Origin: Tissierellia bacterium | Lineage (GTDB): Bacteria > Bacillota > Clostridia > Tissierellales > Peptoniphilaceae | Direction of reading: 5' to 3' | Length of the DNA stretch: 57,951 nucleotides | Assembly: GCA_030537875.1 (NCBI GenBank) | Contig: JAUNVC010000009.1 | Span: 1-57,951, forward strand | In this document: positions 1 to 9,599 of the stretch, piece by piece | Position numbering within the stretch: position 1 is the stretch's first letter | Layout: every line of letters starts with the position of its first letter | Made by a program: the position numbers and the translations under genes | Notes under the pieces: generated by a model | Databases searched by the model: none | The model's input: only the letters and a program-made list of their open reading frames with translations | Told to the model about the DNA's origin: nothing

Positions 1-70
1 TTTGTCAAGCCTTTTTTTTCTTTTATTTTACTTTTTTTACTTTTTCTTTTTTTCCTCTGTTTTTCGAGGG
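1..70. other. AT-rich intergenic edge with a possible -35 element
   Basis: The plus strand is a run of T-rich sequence, so the minus strand downstream of the last gene is A-rich. No hairpin is visible. On the minus strand a perfect TTGACA lies at positions 3-8, right at the window edge. It could be the -35 box of the next minus-strand gene, but the matching -10 would lie outside the window, so this is only a hint. Confidence 0.25.
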
Positions 71-940
71 TTAGAGATGGTTTGTAATATGATCCATGGT
101 ATCCATCAAGATACTTTTTTCTTCTTCTGTAAGAGGGTTTTCCTCTTCATATTGGATGAGTCTTTTGATGGCGACGTCTCCCCCTCTGGTCATCCATAGG
201 CACTGAGCAGTTTTTAAAGTATTGATAAAGGTCGTCTTTTCTTTTTCCAATGCTTCCAGTGCATCCTCATAGGCTCCAGTTGCCATAAGATAATCAATTT
301 TCTCGTTTTCTGCCAAGGTATGAATCTCTTCCAATCGCTCCCGTATCCGTTCCAAGACCTCTTGATTTGTTTCTTTTTCCATGGCTTTTTTATAGATTAG
401 TTTTGCTTTGAGGTAGTTTTCCCGAGCCTCGTATAGCTCCCCAATATAATAGGCATATTTTCCATGCTGGGTTCTGTCATAGAGAGTATATAGGTCTTTT
501 TCATAGTCCCTTTCTATTGCATCTGTTTCTGTGGATGGTTCTTCTTTATGCCAGCAAGATTGTAAGATCATTCGTGCCACAATGGTCTTGTTTTCCATAA
601 TTTCCATATGAATTTCCATGTGGTCATCTTTAAAACACTGCTCCATCCCTACAAGAATCCCATACAATTTTTCATAGTCCTTTGTAGCGATTCTTTCTTG
701 CATGATGAGTTTCAGTGTTTCGGGATGGGCTTTTAATATTCTTTGTATCATGTTTTTGTATTCGGAGATTTCTTTTACGGTCAAGAAGTATGCCATACCT
801 TCCAATACATCTTTGGTGGTGAAAGAAAAGGTTTGTTCATCAGCGTCCTTTGCCAAGTTTTCGGGAAATAGGGGGAGAATGATATCTTCTTTAATATAAG
901 GAAAGATATGATCTTCCTTGGCATAGGTATAGAAAATCAT
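71..940 (-). CDS. hypothetical helical protein with TPR-like region
   Basis: I do not recognise the family. The product (about 289 residues) is predicted soluble and strongly helical and charged. The middle and C-terminal parts look like tetratricopeptide-type helical pairs, with alternating Tyr/Ala/Leu around residues 140-260. There is no signal peptide or membrane segment. The start is uncertain. An ATG at 940 follows an AAAGGA that overlaps the stop of the upstream membrane-protein gene. In-frame ATG and GTG codons up to 979 would lengthen it by 13 residues and overlap that gene. It is the last gene of the long argS-side operon, so it is probably co-expressed with the membrane protein before it. 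Function unknown. Confidence 0.7.
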   Translation of the reverse strand: MIFYTYAKEDHIFPYIKEDIILPLFPENLAKDADEQTFSFTTKDVLEGMAYFLTVKEISEYKNMIQRILKAHPETLKLIMQERIATKDYEKLYGILVGMEQCFKDDHMEIHMEIMENKTIVARMILQSCWHKEEPSTETDAIERDYEKDLYTLYDRTQHGKYAYYIGELYEARENYLKAKLIYKKAMEKETNQEVLERIRERLEEIHTLAENEKIDYLMATGAYEDALEALEKEKTTFINTLKTAQCLWMTRGGDVAIKRLIQYEEENPLTEEEKSILMDTMDHITNHL

Positions 941-956
941 ATCTTTTTCAAATCCT

Positions 957-1688
957 TTAAAAAAAGTCATCATATTCACTCATAAAGGCTCTCTTTCTTT
1001 TGGTGGTTTGATATAAGAAGAGATAGGCCTTTCCTCTCATAATAAATAACAGGGGGATGACAATGAGCATCAATAGTGTTTGTATGCTTACAACTTCCAT
1101 TTCTCCTCGGAAAAGGATGTCTTTTGCAAAGAAGATAAAAATATAGAACAAATTGAGCAGAAGCCACGGAAGGAAGTTGTCTTTCATAAATAGCAAGCAT
1201 CGACGGAAGGCAGTCCCACCGGTTACCCCTTCCACATACACGGTCTCTGGCAATGGATTCAATACAATCTGCATGACAATGAAGAATATCATAGGGCCCG
1301 AATAAAAATTCAGTTCTCCGGCCATGAAGAGTGGTTGGCTATAGAATAATAGGAACCGCGCAACATAGATATAAAAGGCCACGTTTAGAACATTGAAGAA
1401 ATAGGTTCCATAATTATAGAATAGCCCTCGTAAAGAGAAACGATTGGTGAGCGTGATTGAATTTAAAACTTTGGCAAGGACTGCATATACTGCGACGGTT
1501 GCCAATCCATTCAAAATGCCGCTGATAAAACCAATGGGTCCATGGCTCATATAATGTAGAATTTCTTCTATCCCCCTTAGGAGGAACAGGCAACCTATAA
1601 AGAAGGGAATAAAGTATTTCCCATCTCCACGTAGGGCGGCAATTGTATCTAATAGGGCTTTTTTGAATATGATTTTTAAATCTCTCAT
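957..1688 (-). CDS. polytopic integral membrane protein of unknown function
   Basis: A 243-residue protein with about six hydrophobic segments (roughly residues 26-45, 52-75, 95-118, 128-150, 168-190 and 200-220) and basic flanks. The N-terminus (MRDLKIIFKKALLDTI) is cytosolic in character and the C-terminal tail is short and charged. No catalytic motif is evident. The ATG overlaps the argS stop in a TAATG arrangement, which implies translational coupling to argS. The next gene overlaps its 3' end or starts directly after it. It has the look of a small YihY- or DUF975-like membrane protein, but I cannot assign a family from sequence alone. Confidence 0.75.
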   Translation of the reverse strand: MRDLKIIFKKALLDTIAALRGDGKYFIPFFIGCLFLLRGIEEILHYMSHGPIGFISGILNGLATVAVYAVLAKVLNSITLTNRFSLRGLFYNYGTYFFNVLNVAFYIYVARFLLFYSQPLFMAGELNFYSGPMIFFIVMQIVLNPLPETVYVEGVTGGTAFRRCLLFMKDNFLPWLLLNLFYIFIFFAKDILFRGEMEVVSIQTLLMLIVIPLLFIMRGKAYLFLYQTTKRKRAFMSEYDDFF

Positions 1689-3385
1689 TACATTCTCTCC
1701 GGCGTTTCAATTCCCAGCAAACTCAATTGGGATTTAATCACAGCTTTTACCATGGCGACCATGGCCAATCGATGCAGTTTTGTTTTCTCATCATCCACTA
1801 AAATTGGACAATTGTAATAGTATCTGTTGAAAGCCTTGGCTACTTCCATGATTTGTCGGCTAATGAAGTAGGGCTCATATTTAACAAAGGATTCATGGAT
1901 AATCTCAGGTATTTCATAGATGAGTTTCAAGAGAGTAATCTCTTCATCTGTCAATAACTGAGAATTGAGATGATCATATTTAGGCTTTACTCCTGATTTT
2001 TCAATTAAAGAATTGGTTCTGGCATAGGTATATTGGACATATGGGCCAGTTTCTCCTTCAAAAGACAAGGTTCTATCCCAATTAAATACGTAGTCCTTGA
2101 TTCTTTGATTATATAATTCTTGGAATTTGATGGCACCAATCCCCACTTGTTCACTTACTAAAACTTTCTCTGGTAGGTCGGGGTTTCTGTCTTCAATGAG
2201 TTCCAAGGTCTTTTCCACTGCTTTATTCAAAACATCTTCAAGGTACAAGACTTGACCCTTTCTCGTTGAAAGTGACATACCTTCCATGCTTACCATGCCA
2301 AAGGCTGCATGAACCAAATCCTTCGCCCATTCATATCCCATGAGTTCAATGGTCTTAAACCACTGCTTAAAGTGCAAGTTTTGTTCTGTCGCAACTACAT
2401 AAATATTTTTATGAAAATCATAGGTTTTTTTTCTGTAGATGGCTGCGGCAATATCTCTTGTCGCATAGGTCGTTGTTCCGTTGGATTTTTGTATGATCAG
2501 TGGGGTCAATTGATAGGGTTCCAAATCGACAATTTCACATCCATCATCTTCAACGAGCAACTTCTTGTCTTTCAATTCTTGGATGACTTCCGGCATTTTG
2601 TCCTGATAAAAAGCCTCGCCATTGTAGGAATCAAAGTGGATATTGAGCCGATTGTATACCTTTTCAAACTCTCGCAAAGATAAATCTCGCATCCATTGCC
2701 AAATCTTCTTTGCCTCCTCATCGTTTTCTTCTAATTTTTTAAACCATTGATGGGCTTCTTCTCTCAACGAGGGATCGCTTTCTCCTTCTTTATTGTACCG
2801 AACGTAGAGCTGAAGAAATTCATCAATTGGATTGGCTTCAATGGCCTCCTTATTCCCCCATTTCTTGTAGGCTGAAATCAACATTCCAAATTGGGTGCCG
2901 TAATCACCCAAGTGGTTGATTCCCACCGCATTATATCCAAGTCTTTGGGCGATTCTATACAGTGCATCTCCGATCAAGGTCGAACGTATGTGACCAATAT
3001 GAAAGGGCTTGGCAATATTTGGAGAAGAGTATTCAACGATGACGGTCTTATCTTTTCCTTCGTCGCTTTTTCCATACTCTATGCCATGGGCTTCGATGGT
3101 TTCAACCAAAGTATCCATCAGAACGGATGGTGCATAGAAGAAGTTTAAATAGGGGCCAGTGGCTTCCCATCGATCAAAATAGGGTTTGGCATCAATGGTC
3201 TTTGCCAACTCTTCTGCGATGACGGCCGGAGACTTTTTCATAGTTTTCGCCAATATGAAGCAAGGCAATGCCAAATCACCCATGGACGTGTCCGAAGGAG
3301 TTTCAATTAGCTTTTCTATCTCTTCCCTTTCTAAGGGCAATGTTTTATTTAATATTTTTACTAGTTCCTGTTTAAAATTTAGCAT
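1688..3385 (-). CDS. argS: arginine--tRNA ligase
   Basis: Class I aminoacyl-tRNA synthetase that charges tRNA-Arg in the cytosol. The 565-residue length is typical. It has the N-terminal Add-1 tRNA-binding region (residues 1-85), the HIGH signature in KPFHIGHIRST near residues 126-136, and the MSLSTRKG form of the KMSKS loop near residue 370. The C-terminal helical anticodon-binding (DALR) domain follows and ends in GIETPERM. The start is the ATG preceded by AGGAGG six bases upstream. It lies 8 bases after mutS2 and overlaps the downstream membrane-protein start by one base, so it belongs to the same transcript. No T-box leader is present. Confidence 0.97.
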   Translation of the reverse strand: MLNFKQELVKILNKTLPLEREEIEKLIETPSDTSMGDLALPCFILAKTMKKSPAVIAEELAKTIDAKPYFDRWEATGPYLNFFYAPSVLMDTLVETIEAHGIEYGKSDEGKDKTVIVEYSSPNIAKPFHIGHIRSTLIGDALYRIAQRLGYNAVGINHLGDYGTQFGMLISAYKKWGNKEAIEANPIDEFLQLYVRYNKEGESDPSLREEAHQWFKKLEENDEEAKKIWQWMRDLSLREFEKVYNRLNIHFDSYNGEAFYQDKMPEVIQELKDKKLLVEDDGCEIVDLEPYQLTPLIIQKSNGTTTYATRDIAAAIYRKKTYDFHKNIYVVATEQNLHFKQWFKTIELMGYEWAKDLVHAAFGMVSMEGMSLSTRKGQVLYLEDVLNKAVEKTLELIEDRNPDLPEKVLVSEQVGIGAIKFQELYNQRIKDYVFNWDRTLSFEGETGPYVQYTYARTNSLIEKSGVKPKYDHLNSQLLTDEEITLLKLIYEIPEIIHESFVKYEPYFISRQIMEVAKAFNRYYYNCPILVDDEKTKLHRLAMVAMVKAVIKSQLSLLGIETPERM

Positions 3386-3393
3386 GATTCCTC

Positions 3394-5751
3394 CTATTTA
3401 AAGGTGACAATGGTCACTCCAGTGTCGCCCTCTCCCACGTTTCCCAATCGATAGGATTTGACGTGGGGGTGTTTTTTTACGATGGCATGGGTAGTGCTAC
3501 GAAGAACTCCTGTTCCCTTTCCATGTAGAATGGTTACTTCTTTAAGTCCGGCCATAAAGCAATCATCCAAATACTTATCAATTGCATCGTACATTTCTTC
3601 CGCATTAAGTCCTCGAACGTCGATTTCTGGTTTTACGTACATGGATTTTGTCGCACGATATTGGGAAGTGGCTTCTTGTTGCTTGGTCTCGACATCATGG
3701 ACCACATCCAAGTCTCGAAGATTTGCATTGAGTTTAAGTATCCCCACTTGCAATTTCAAATCACCAGATTCATTGGGAAGTTCAACCACCTGTCCTCGCT
3801 TTTGAATGGTTCGAATATAATAGGTTTTTCCCAGTTGAATGTCTTCCGCTCGCAGGTTGGATGATTTTTTACTCTTAGATGGTTTTTTCTGTACAGAGTC
3901 CAAATGTTTTCTGAGGCGATCACGGGTTTCTTGTATTTCTTGTGCTTGTTCCTTGGACAGGGAATGGGCAAGAATTTTTGCATCTTTTAGGATACTTTCA
4001 TATTCTCTTTGTGCTTTGCGGTAGATTTCCTGGGCCTCTTCCTTGGCCTTATTCAAAGAACGCTCCGCCTTTTCTCGTTCCTTTTGAAGGATGTGTCGCG
4101 TCTCTTCTTCTCTCCGTTTGGCTTCTTTTCTTAGTTCTTCCATCTCAGCTTTGAGTTGCTCTGATGTCTGACGATTGCTTTCAATCTCACTTAACACGTC
4201 TTCAAAGGCTATGGATTTCTCACTAATGTACCCCATGGCCTTTTCGATATATTTTTCTTCAAAGCCAAGCTTTCTTGAAATGTCAAAGGCGTTGGATCTA
4301 CCAGGAAGACCAATCGTCAACCGATAGGTCGGGGCCAAAGTGGAAATATCAAATTCCATACTCCCGTTAACGACTCCTTCTCTTTGCAGCGCATATAATT
4401 TAATTTCTGCATAGTGGGTCGTCGCCATGACTTTGACATCTTTTTCTATCAACGTATCTAAAATACTCATCGCAAGTGCCGCACCTTCTGTCGGATCCGT
4501 ACCGGCTCCCAATTCATCGAATAAGTAGAGGGAATGATGGGCATCGTATTGTAAAATATCTACAATATTAACCATATGGGATGAGAAGGTGGATAGGTTT
4601 TGTTCAATGGATTGTTCATCTCCAATATCTGTAAATACATTATCAAATAAGGGGATACTGCTTCCCTCACCTGCCGGTATGTAGCACCCAGACTTGGCCA
4701 ATAAAGCAATGAGTCCCACCGTTTTCAATACAACGGTTTTTCCACCTGTGTTGGGACCAGTAATCACTAGGGCACGATTGTCTACAGGCATGAAGACATC
4801 TGTATGGACCACATCCTCTACTGGAATGAGGGGATGGGCAATTTGTTTTAATGTAAAACTAAATTCCTTTGAAATAGTGGGTCTGGTATGATTCATTTTT
4901 TTGGCATATTTTGCTTTTGCAAATACAAAATCCATTTGCGTCAAGAGTTCCACGTTGTATTCTAGGGGTTCATGGTAGAGACCAATTTGGCCAGATAACT
5001 CCTTGATAATCCTCAAAATTTCTTCCTCAATAGCGATGTGTAACTCACGAATTTCATTGTTAAGCTCAACCACTCGAGCCGGTTCAATAAAGTATGTTCC
5101 ACCGCTGGAGCTAATGTCATGGACCAATCCATCCACTTGGCCTTTATATTCTCTTTTTATGGGCACCACGTAGCGTCCGTCCCGAACGGTGACGATGGAA
5201 TCTTGCAAATATTTTTCATTGTTTTTGTTGGATATAAAGGCCTTGAGTTTTTCATTGACTTCATCATTTTTACGCTGGATTTTACGGTGTAAACTCCGTA
5301 GAGTGGGTGTCGCATCATCGGAAATATTGGTTCGATCCACAACTGCACTTTCAAGGTCCTCGTATAGCGATGGGTCAAAGTATAAAAGATCGGCCAGAGC
5401 GGCCATCCTGTTCCCGAGATCATGTCCCTTAAAATAATTTTTGGTCGAACGGACAATACGCAATAAAATTTTTACATCATAGAGATCAGAAATGGAAAGA
5501 GAACCTCCGATGGCGCTTTTCTTTACCGCCGGACGAACATCCTCAAGCCCTGTAAAATCTACAGAGCCTTCCTCATTGAGTAAGAGAAATGCATCGTCCA
5601 AATCAGCCAGTGCCTCTTCAACCTCCAAAGATTGTACCAAGGGAGTCAAAGATGTTATCTTCTTTTTTGCAAGCAAAGAACAAGCTTCTTCTGCGATGGA
5701 TCCTATAATTTTATCATATTCAAGAGTCTTTAAACATTTGTCATACATCAT
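3394..5751 (-). CDS. mutS2: endonuclease MutS2 / ribosome-rescue factor MutSB type
   Basis: A 785-residue MutS2 homologue. A lever/clamp region leads to an ABC-type ATPase with Walker A GPNTGGKT at 332-339 and Walker B LFDELGAGTDPTEG near 415. A long coiled coil (about 510-635) and a C-terminal Smr nuclease domain follow (DVRGLNAEEM, then HGKGTGVLR). The family suppresses recombination and, in Bacillus, splits collided ribosomes. The ATG overlaps the zapA stop as ATGA, with a second ATG directly after it, so the first residue is uncertain by one. The zapA-mutS2 pairing behind pheT is the usual Firmicutes order. Confidence 0.96.
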   Translation of the reverse strand: MMYDKCLKTLEYDKIIGSIAEEACSLLAKKKITSLTPLVQSLEVEEALADLDDAFLLLNEEGSVDFTGLEDVRPAVKKSAIGGSLSISDLYDVKILLRIVRSTKNYFKGHDLGNRMAALADLLYFDPSLYEDLESAVVDRTNISDDATPTLRSLHRKIQRKNDEVNEKLKAFISNKNNEKYLQDSIVTVRDGRYVVPIKREYKGQVDGLVHDISSSGGTYFIEPARVVELNNEIRELHIAIEEEILRIIKELSGQIGLYHEPLEYNVELLTQMDFVFAKAKYAKKMNHTRPTISKEFSFTLKQIAHPLIPVEDVVHTDVFMPVDNRALVITGPNTGGKTVVLKTVGLIALLAKSGCYIPAGEGSSIPLFDNVFTDIGDEQSIEQNLSTFSSHMVNIVDILQYDAHHSLYLFDELGAGTDPTEGAALAMSILDTLIEKDVKVMATTHYAEIKLYALQREGVVNGSMEFDISTLAPTYRLTIGLPGRSNAFDISRKLGFEEKYIEKAMGYISEKSIAFEDVLSEIESNRQTSEQLKAEMEELRKEAKRREEETRHILQKEREKAERSLNKAKEEAQEIYRKAQREYESILKDAKILAHSLSKEQAQEIQETRDRLRKHLDSVQKKPSKSKKSSNLRAEDIQLGKTYYIRTIQKRGQVVELPNESGDLKLQVGILKLNANLRDLDVVHDVETKQQEATSQYRATKSMYVKPEIDVRGLNAEEMYDAIDKYLDDCFMAGLKEVTILHGKGTGVLRSTTHAIVKKHPHVKSYRLGNVGEGDTGVTIVTFK

Positions 5752-6200
5752 TTGGATTGTTTCTTTAGAGCTTGTAACTCTTCCCGTACTTTATTTTCTC
5801 GGTTGTAGCTTTCTTCTAAGTTCATTCGTACTTTAATCAATTCATTGTCCCTACTTGTTAGAGTCTCAACGAGCTCATTGTTTTTTTCTTCTAAGCTTTG
5901 AATCTTTTGTTCCAATTCTTCAGTCCGTTGAATCATCTCATTGATTTCTTCTTTGGAATGAGAAAATGCATCCTGTTCTTCCAAAAGAGTGGCATACTTT
6001 TCTTTTTCTCGCATGACATCATCTGCCAAATTTAATAGGCATAGTGCGCAGGCATCAGCATATTCCAACCTGGGGTTGCGCATAACCAATTCTTTTATTT
6101 TCCCATTCACATAGAAGGTCAATCGATCGATATATCTATTTTCATATTCACTATTTACCGTGTATTTTTTACCATAAATGGTTATTTCTGCTTTTTTCAC
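5748..6200 (-). CDS. zapA: cell division protein ZapA with extended coiled coil
   Basis: The first 90 residues match the ZapA fold (ITIYGKKYTVNSE near the N-terminus and an ALCLLNLADD helix), which bundles FtsZ protofilaments. After that comes a coiled coil of about 60 residues, rich in Glu, Lys and Asn, to residue 150. That is longer than a minimal ZapA of about 85-100 residues, but such extensions are common among clostridial homologues. It lies 15 bases downstream of pheT and overlaps mutS2 by four bases. Confidence 0.88.
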   Translation of the reverse strand: MKKAEITIYGKKYTVNSEYENRYIDRLTFYVNGKIKELVMRNPRLEYADACALCLLNLADDVMREKEKYATLLEEQDAFSHSKEEINEMIQRTEELEQKIQSLEEKNNELVETLTSRDNELIKVRMNLEESYNRENKVREELQALKKQSK

Positions 6201-6215
6201 TACGCACCTCTTTTC

Positions 6216-8567
6216 TTATCTTAATTCTCCGTGAAAGTCCTCTTTCATGGTCCCTATGATGGAATCCGCAGCAGAGCGCAATTCCTCGTCTGAAAGGGTG
6301 TGATCTTTTCCTTGCATTATCACCTGAATTGTCAGGGACTTCTTACCCTCCATGGAAGCATCTCTATACTCGTCAAAATAATTGATTGCTTCTATGATGG
6401 AGATATCTTTTGACATCAAAGATTCCTTCACTTCATCAAATAATACACCCTCTTTCACGAGGAATGAAAACTCCCGTGTCACGGGCTGGAATTTACTGAT
6501 GGGTTCATATTTCAATTCACTCCTGCCATAGGTTGCCAATCCATCCATGGAAAGGATGGCCATGTAGCAAGTGGGTAAATCGAAATTCTCCCGGATTTCT
6601 GGGTGAATTTCACCATAGATAGCGATTTCTTTATCATCAACCAAAACTTGGGCCGAACGGCCAGGATGAAAAAGGGTGGATGCTCCACGGACGGTTTTCA
6701 CAGGAGGCATATGTCTCCATGAGAAAATCTGATCCACAACGGACTTGAAGTCATAGAAATCCCCTCCGTCACATTGGAAGATGGTGCACACTTGAGGTTC
6801 TTCATAGGCCCCTTCTCTTTCCCTGAAAATCTGACCCACTTCAAAGAACCGTAAATTCTTATTGGATCTATGAATGTTCTTCTCCGCAATTTCCAAAAAA
6901 TGGGCACTCATCGTTGGACGCATGGTGGAAAACTCTTCTCCCAAAGGATTGTTCAATTCAATATAGTGAGTTTCCCGTGATATTCCTGCCCTTTCCAATA
7001 GGGTAGGTCCCACAAATGAATACGTCAAAACCTCAGAAAATCCCATTCCCTCCATAAAGTGTCGCAACTCATTTTCCAGTGTCTTCTCTTTGGTTTCATG
7101 ACCCACAGAAAGCTCTGTGTTCATAGGCATGGATGGAATTTTATGATATCCATACACACGGCCGATTTCTTCAATCAAATCTATTTCTTGGGTGATATCT
7201 GGACGAAAACCAGGTATCAAAGACTCAAATTTCTCTTTCTCCTGCTTGGTTTCGATTCCAAGGCGAGATAGGGTGTTCAATATAAAGGTATCCTCTATCT
7301 CCACCCCTAAAATCTGACGGATTCTATCCTTTCTTAGGAGAACCTTCTGTTCCCTTGGCTCTGCCGTCTTAAAAGATTCTAAAAACCGTTGTTTTAATCC
7401 CAATTCCCCATATAAATACAATGCACGTTCCACAGCTCTCTTGGCAAGGGCCGGATCCAAAGGCTTGGAGAATCGATTCTTGGCTTCACTTTCTATGGAC
7501 AGACGCTTTCCAGTTTGCTTGATTGTTTTGGAATCAAAATGTGCCCCTTCAATGAATACCCGTTTGGTATTTTGGGTCACTTCTGCTCTTGCACAGCCCA
7601 TGACCCCGGCCAACGCAACGGGACCTTCTCCATCGCAAATGAGAATATCCCCTTCTTTGGTCTTCACTTCTCTTCCATCAATCAATGTAATCTCTTGAGA
7701 TGAATCTTCTTCTTTCACGTGAATTTGATTTTGACAGATCTGATCCAAATCAAAGGCGTGAAGAGGAACTCCAGTTTCAAGCATGATGTAATTGGTGATA
7801 TCTACAATGTTGTTGACAGGACGAAGGCCCGATTCCATCAAGCGAATTCGTAGCCAAAGCGGACTCGGCGCTATGGTGACATCCAAGACAACTCCACCAT
7901 GATAGGCATTGACCTTCTCCGTATCAATTGATACGGTGGGGAGATCTTCTCTTTCAGACAAGGTAGGAAGCGTGTTTGTAGGAAGGATTTTCTTTTCCTC
8001 ATCAAAGGTTGCAGCATATTCCAATGCAATACCTTCCATACTCAAACAGTCACTCCGGTTGGGAGTAATTTCAAATTCTATCACACCTTGATCTAGGCCC
8101 ATGGCTTGGGAAAGGTCGATTCCAATTTCCGTGTTCGGATCCAGAATGATAATCCCCTCACCATCTTCTTTTTGGATGGTATCCTTACGAAACCCAATTT
8201 CTTCAAATCCTACAAACATTCCATTGCTGATAATACCACGAAAATCATGGGGATTGATCTCCGTACCATCTGCCAAGACAGCTCCAGGAATTGCAACGCC
8301 AACTTTATCCCCAACTTTCATGTTGGTGGCCGCCGTCACAATAACATCTTCTGCCGATCCAAAAGAAACCTTACACACTGTCAAGCGATCTGCATTGGGG
8401 TGCTTTTCAGTAGAAACAATCTCCGCTGTTCGAATGTTTTTTAAAATCTCCCCTTTGACTTCGACACTCTCGGCGTGGGTTCCGGATAAACTTAGCTTCT
8501 GGGCAATCTCTGTTGCACTATGCTCTTTTTCAAAATAACTCTTTAACCATTGAATTGAAACGTACAT
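6216..8567 (-). CDS. pheT: phenylalanine--tRNA ligase beta subunit
   Basis: Beta subunit of the heterotetrameric class II PheRS (783 residues, normal length). Visible domains in order are an EMAP II-like tRNA-binding domain (about 40-150), the B3/4 editing domain (about 205-390), B5 (about 405-475, starting near VLLRKDRIRQILG), a catalytic-like core, and the C-terminal FDX-ACB anticodon-binding domain (about 690-783, FQPVTREFSFLV). The first ATG starts MYVSIQWLKSYFE, a standard N-terminus. It begins 9 bases after pheS and is translated with it. Confidence 0.97.
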   Translation of the reverse strand: MYVSIQWLKSYFEKEHSATEIAQKLSLSGTHAESVEVKGEILKNIRTAEIVSTEKHPNADRLTVCKVSFGSAEDVIVTAATNMKVGDKVGVAIPGAVLADGTEINPHDFRGIISNGMFVGFEEIGFRKDTIQKEDGEGIIILDPNTEIGIDLSQAMGLDQGVIEFEITPNRSDCLSMEGIALEYAATFDEEKKILPTNTLPTLSEREDLPTVSIDTEKVNAYHGGVVLDVTIAPSPLWLRIRLMESGLRPVNNIVDITNYIMLETGVPLHAFDLDQICQNQIHVKEEDSSQEITLIDGREVKTKEGDILICDGEGPVALAGVMGCARAEVTQNTKRVFIEGAHFDSKTIKQTGKRLSIESEAKNRFSKPLDPALAKRAVERALYLYGELGLKQRFLESFKTAEPREQKVLLRKDRIRQILGVEIEDTFILNTLSRLGIETKQEKEKFESLIPGFRPDITQEIDLIEEIGRVYGYHKIPSMPMNTELSVGHETKEKTLENELRHFMEGMGFSEVLTYSFVGPTLLERAGISRETHYIELNNPLGEEFSTMRPTMSAHFLEIAEKNIHRSNKNLRFFEVGQIFREREGAYEEPQVCTIFQCDGGDFYDFKSVVDQIFSWRHMPPVKTVRGASTLFHPGRSAQVLVDDKEIAIYGEIHPEIRENFDLPTCYMAILSMDGLATYGRSELKYEPISKFQPVTREFSFLVKEGVLFDEVKESLMSKDISIIEAINYFDEYRDASMEGKKSLTIQVIMQGKDHTLSDEELRSAADSIIGTMKEDFHGELR

Positions 8568-8576
8568 ATTCTACTC

Positions 8577-9599
8577 CTAAAACTGTTCCAAGAATCTCTT
8601 GTCATTGTCAAACAAAAGACGCAAATTATGAATTCCGTGTTTTACCATGGTCAGTCGATCCAGCCCCATTCCAAAGGCGAACCCCGTATATACTTCCGGA
8701 TCAATTCCACAATTTTTTAAAACTTGTGGGTGGACCATACCGCATCCCAAAAGCTCCATGCTCCATCCCGTTAAACTGCATTTGGGGCAACCTTTACCAT
8801 GACAATGGGTACAAGTAACATCCACTTCTAGGCTTGGTTCAGTAAAGGGAAAGTAGTGAGGACGGTATCGGGTTTTTAGTTTTTCCCCAAAAAGTTCCTC
8901 TAACACAATATCAATGGTGCTTTTCAGATGTCCGATGGTGATACCCTTGTCGACGACCAATCCTTCAATTTGATGAAACATGGGTGAATGGGTATCGTCT
9001 ACTTCATCATTCCGAAAGGTCCTTCCTGCTGAAATCATTTTAATGGGGGCACCATATTCCAACATGGCTCGAATCTGGACAGGTGATGTCTGGCTCCGAA
9101 GAACATGGTTTTTATCTACATAAAAAGTGTCGGAAGGATCTCTGCTGGGATGATCATCTGGCGTATTGAGCATATCAAAATTATTTTTAACCGTTTCGAT
9201 TTGAGGGCCATCAATGACCCGAAACCCCATCCGTAAGAACAGGTTTTCCAACTGGACCTTTGTTTCTGTCAGGGGGTGCAAATGTCCAACTTCTCTCGTC
9301 TTTGCAGGGGCCGAAATATCCAAGTATTCTGAGCGAATTTTTTCCTCTCTCTGTTGACGTGTCAAGGCCTCTTTTTTTTCAGAAATGAAGGTTTCCAACT
9401 CGTCCCGAATTTCATTGGCAATTTTCCCCATTTTGGGGCGCTCTTCTGCGGACAACTTTCCCATATTTTTTAATATGTCCGTCAACTTTCCTTTTTTTCC
9501 CAGGTAACGAATTCGAATTTCTTCCAATGTTTCAAGAGATTCAATTTGGGACATTTCTCTTTCACATTCCATTTTCAACGCATTTAATTCTGTAAGCAT
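8577..9599 (-). CDS. pheS: phenylalanine--tRNA ligase alpha subunit
   Basis: Catalytic alpha subunit of PheRS, 340 residues. It has an N-terminal coiled coil (1-90), the class II core with FRNDEVDDTHSPMFHQIEG (motif 2 region, near 195-215), a four-Cys CTHCHGKGCPKC segment near 265-276, and motif 3 GFAFGMGLDRLTMV near 308. The ATG follows the TAA of the upstream methyltransferase with no gap, and its ribosome binding site (GGGGGAGGA) lies inside that gene. No T-box or other leader is seen, so expression probably depends on the upstream ktr promoter or one inside the preceding gene. Confidence 0.97.
   Translation of the reverse strand: MLTELNALKMECEREMSQIESLETLEEIRIRYLGKKGKLTDILKNMGKLSAEERPKMGKIANEIRDELETFISEKKEALTRQQREEKIRSEYLDISAPAKTREVGHLHPLTETKVQLENLFLRMGFRVIDGPQIETVKNNFDMLNTPDDHPSRDPSDTFYVDKNHVLRSQTSPVQIRAMLEYGAPIKMISAGRTFRNDEVDDTHSPMFHQIEGLVVDKGITIGHLKSTIDIVLEELFGEKLKTRYRPHYFPFTEPSLEVDVTCTHCHGKGCPKCSLTGWSMELLGCGMVHPQVLKNCGIDPEVYTGFAFGMGLDRLTMVKHGIHNLRLLFDNDKRFLEQF

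Noticed and set aside
1-199. Plus-strand frame rich in Phe from the T-rich edge
   Set aside because: It is low-complexity translation of poly-T and has no start context.
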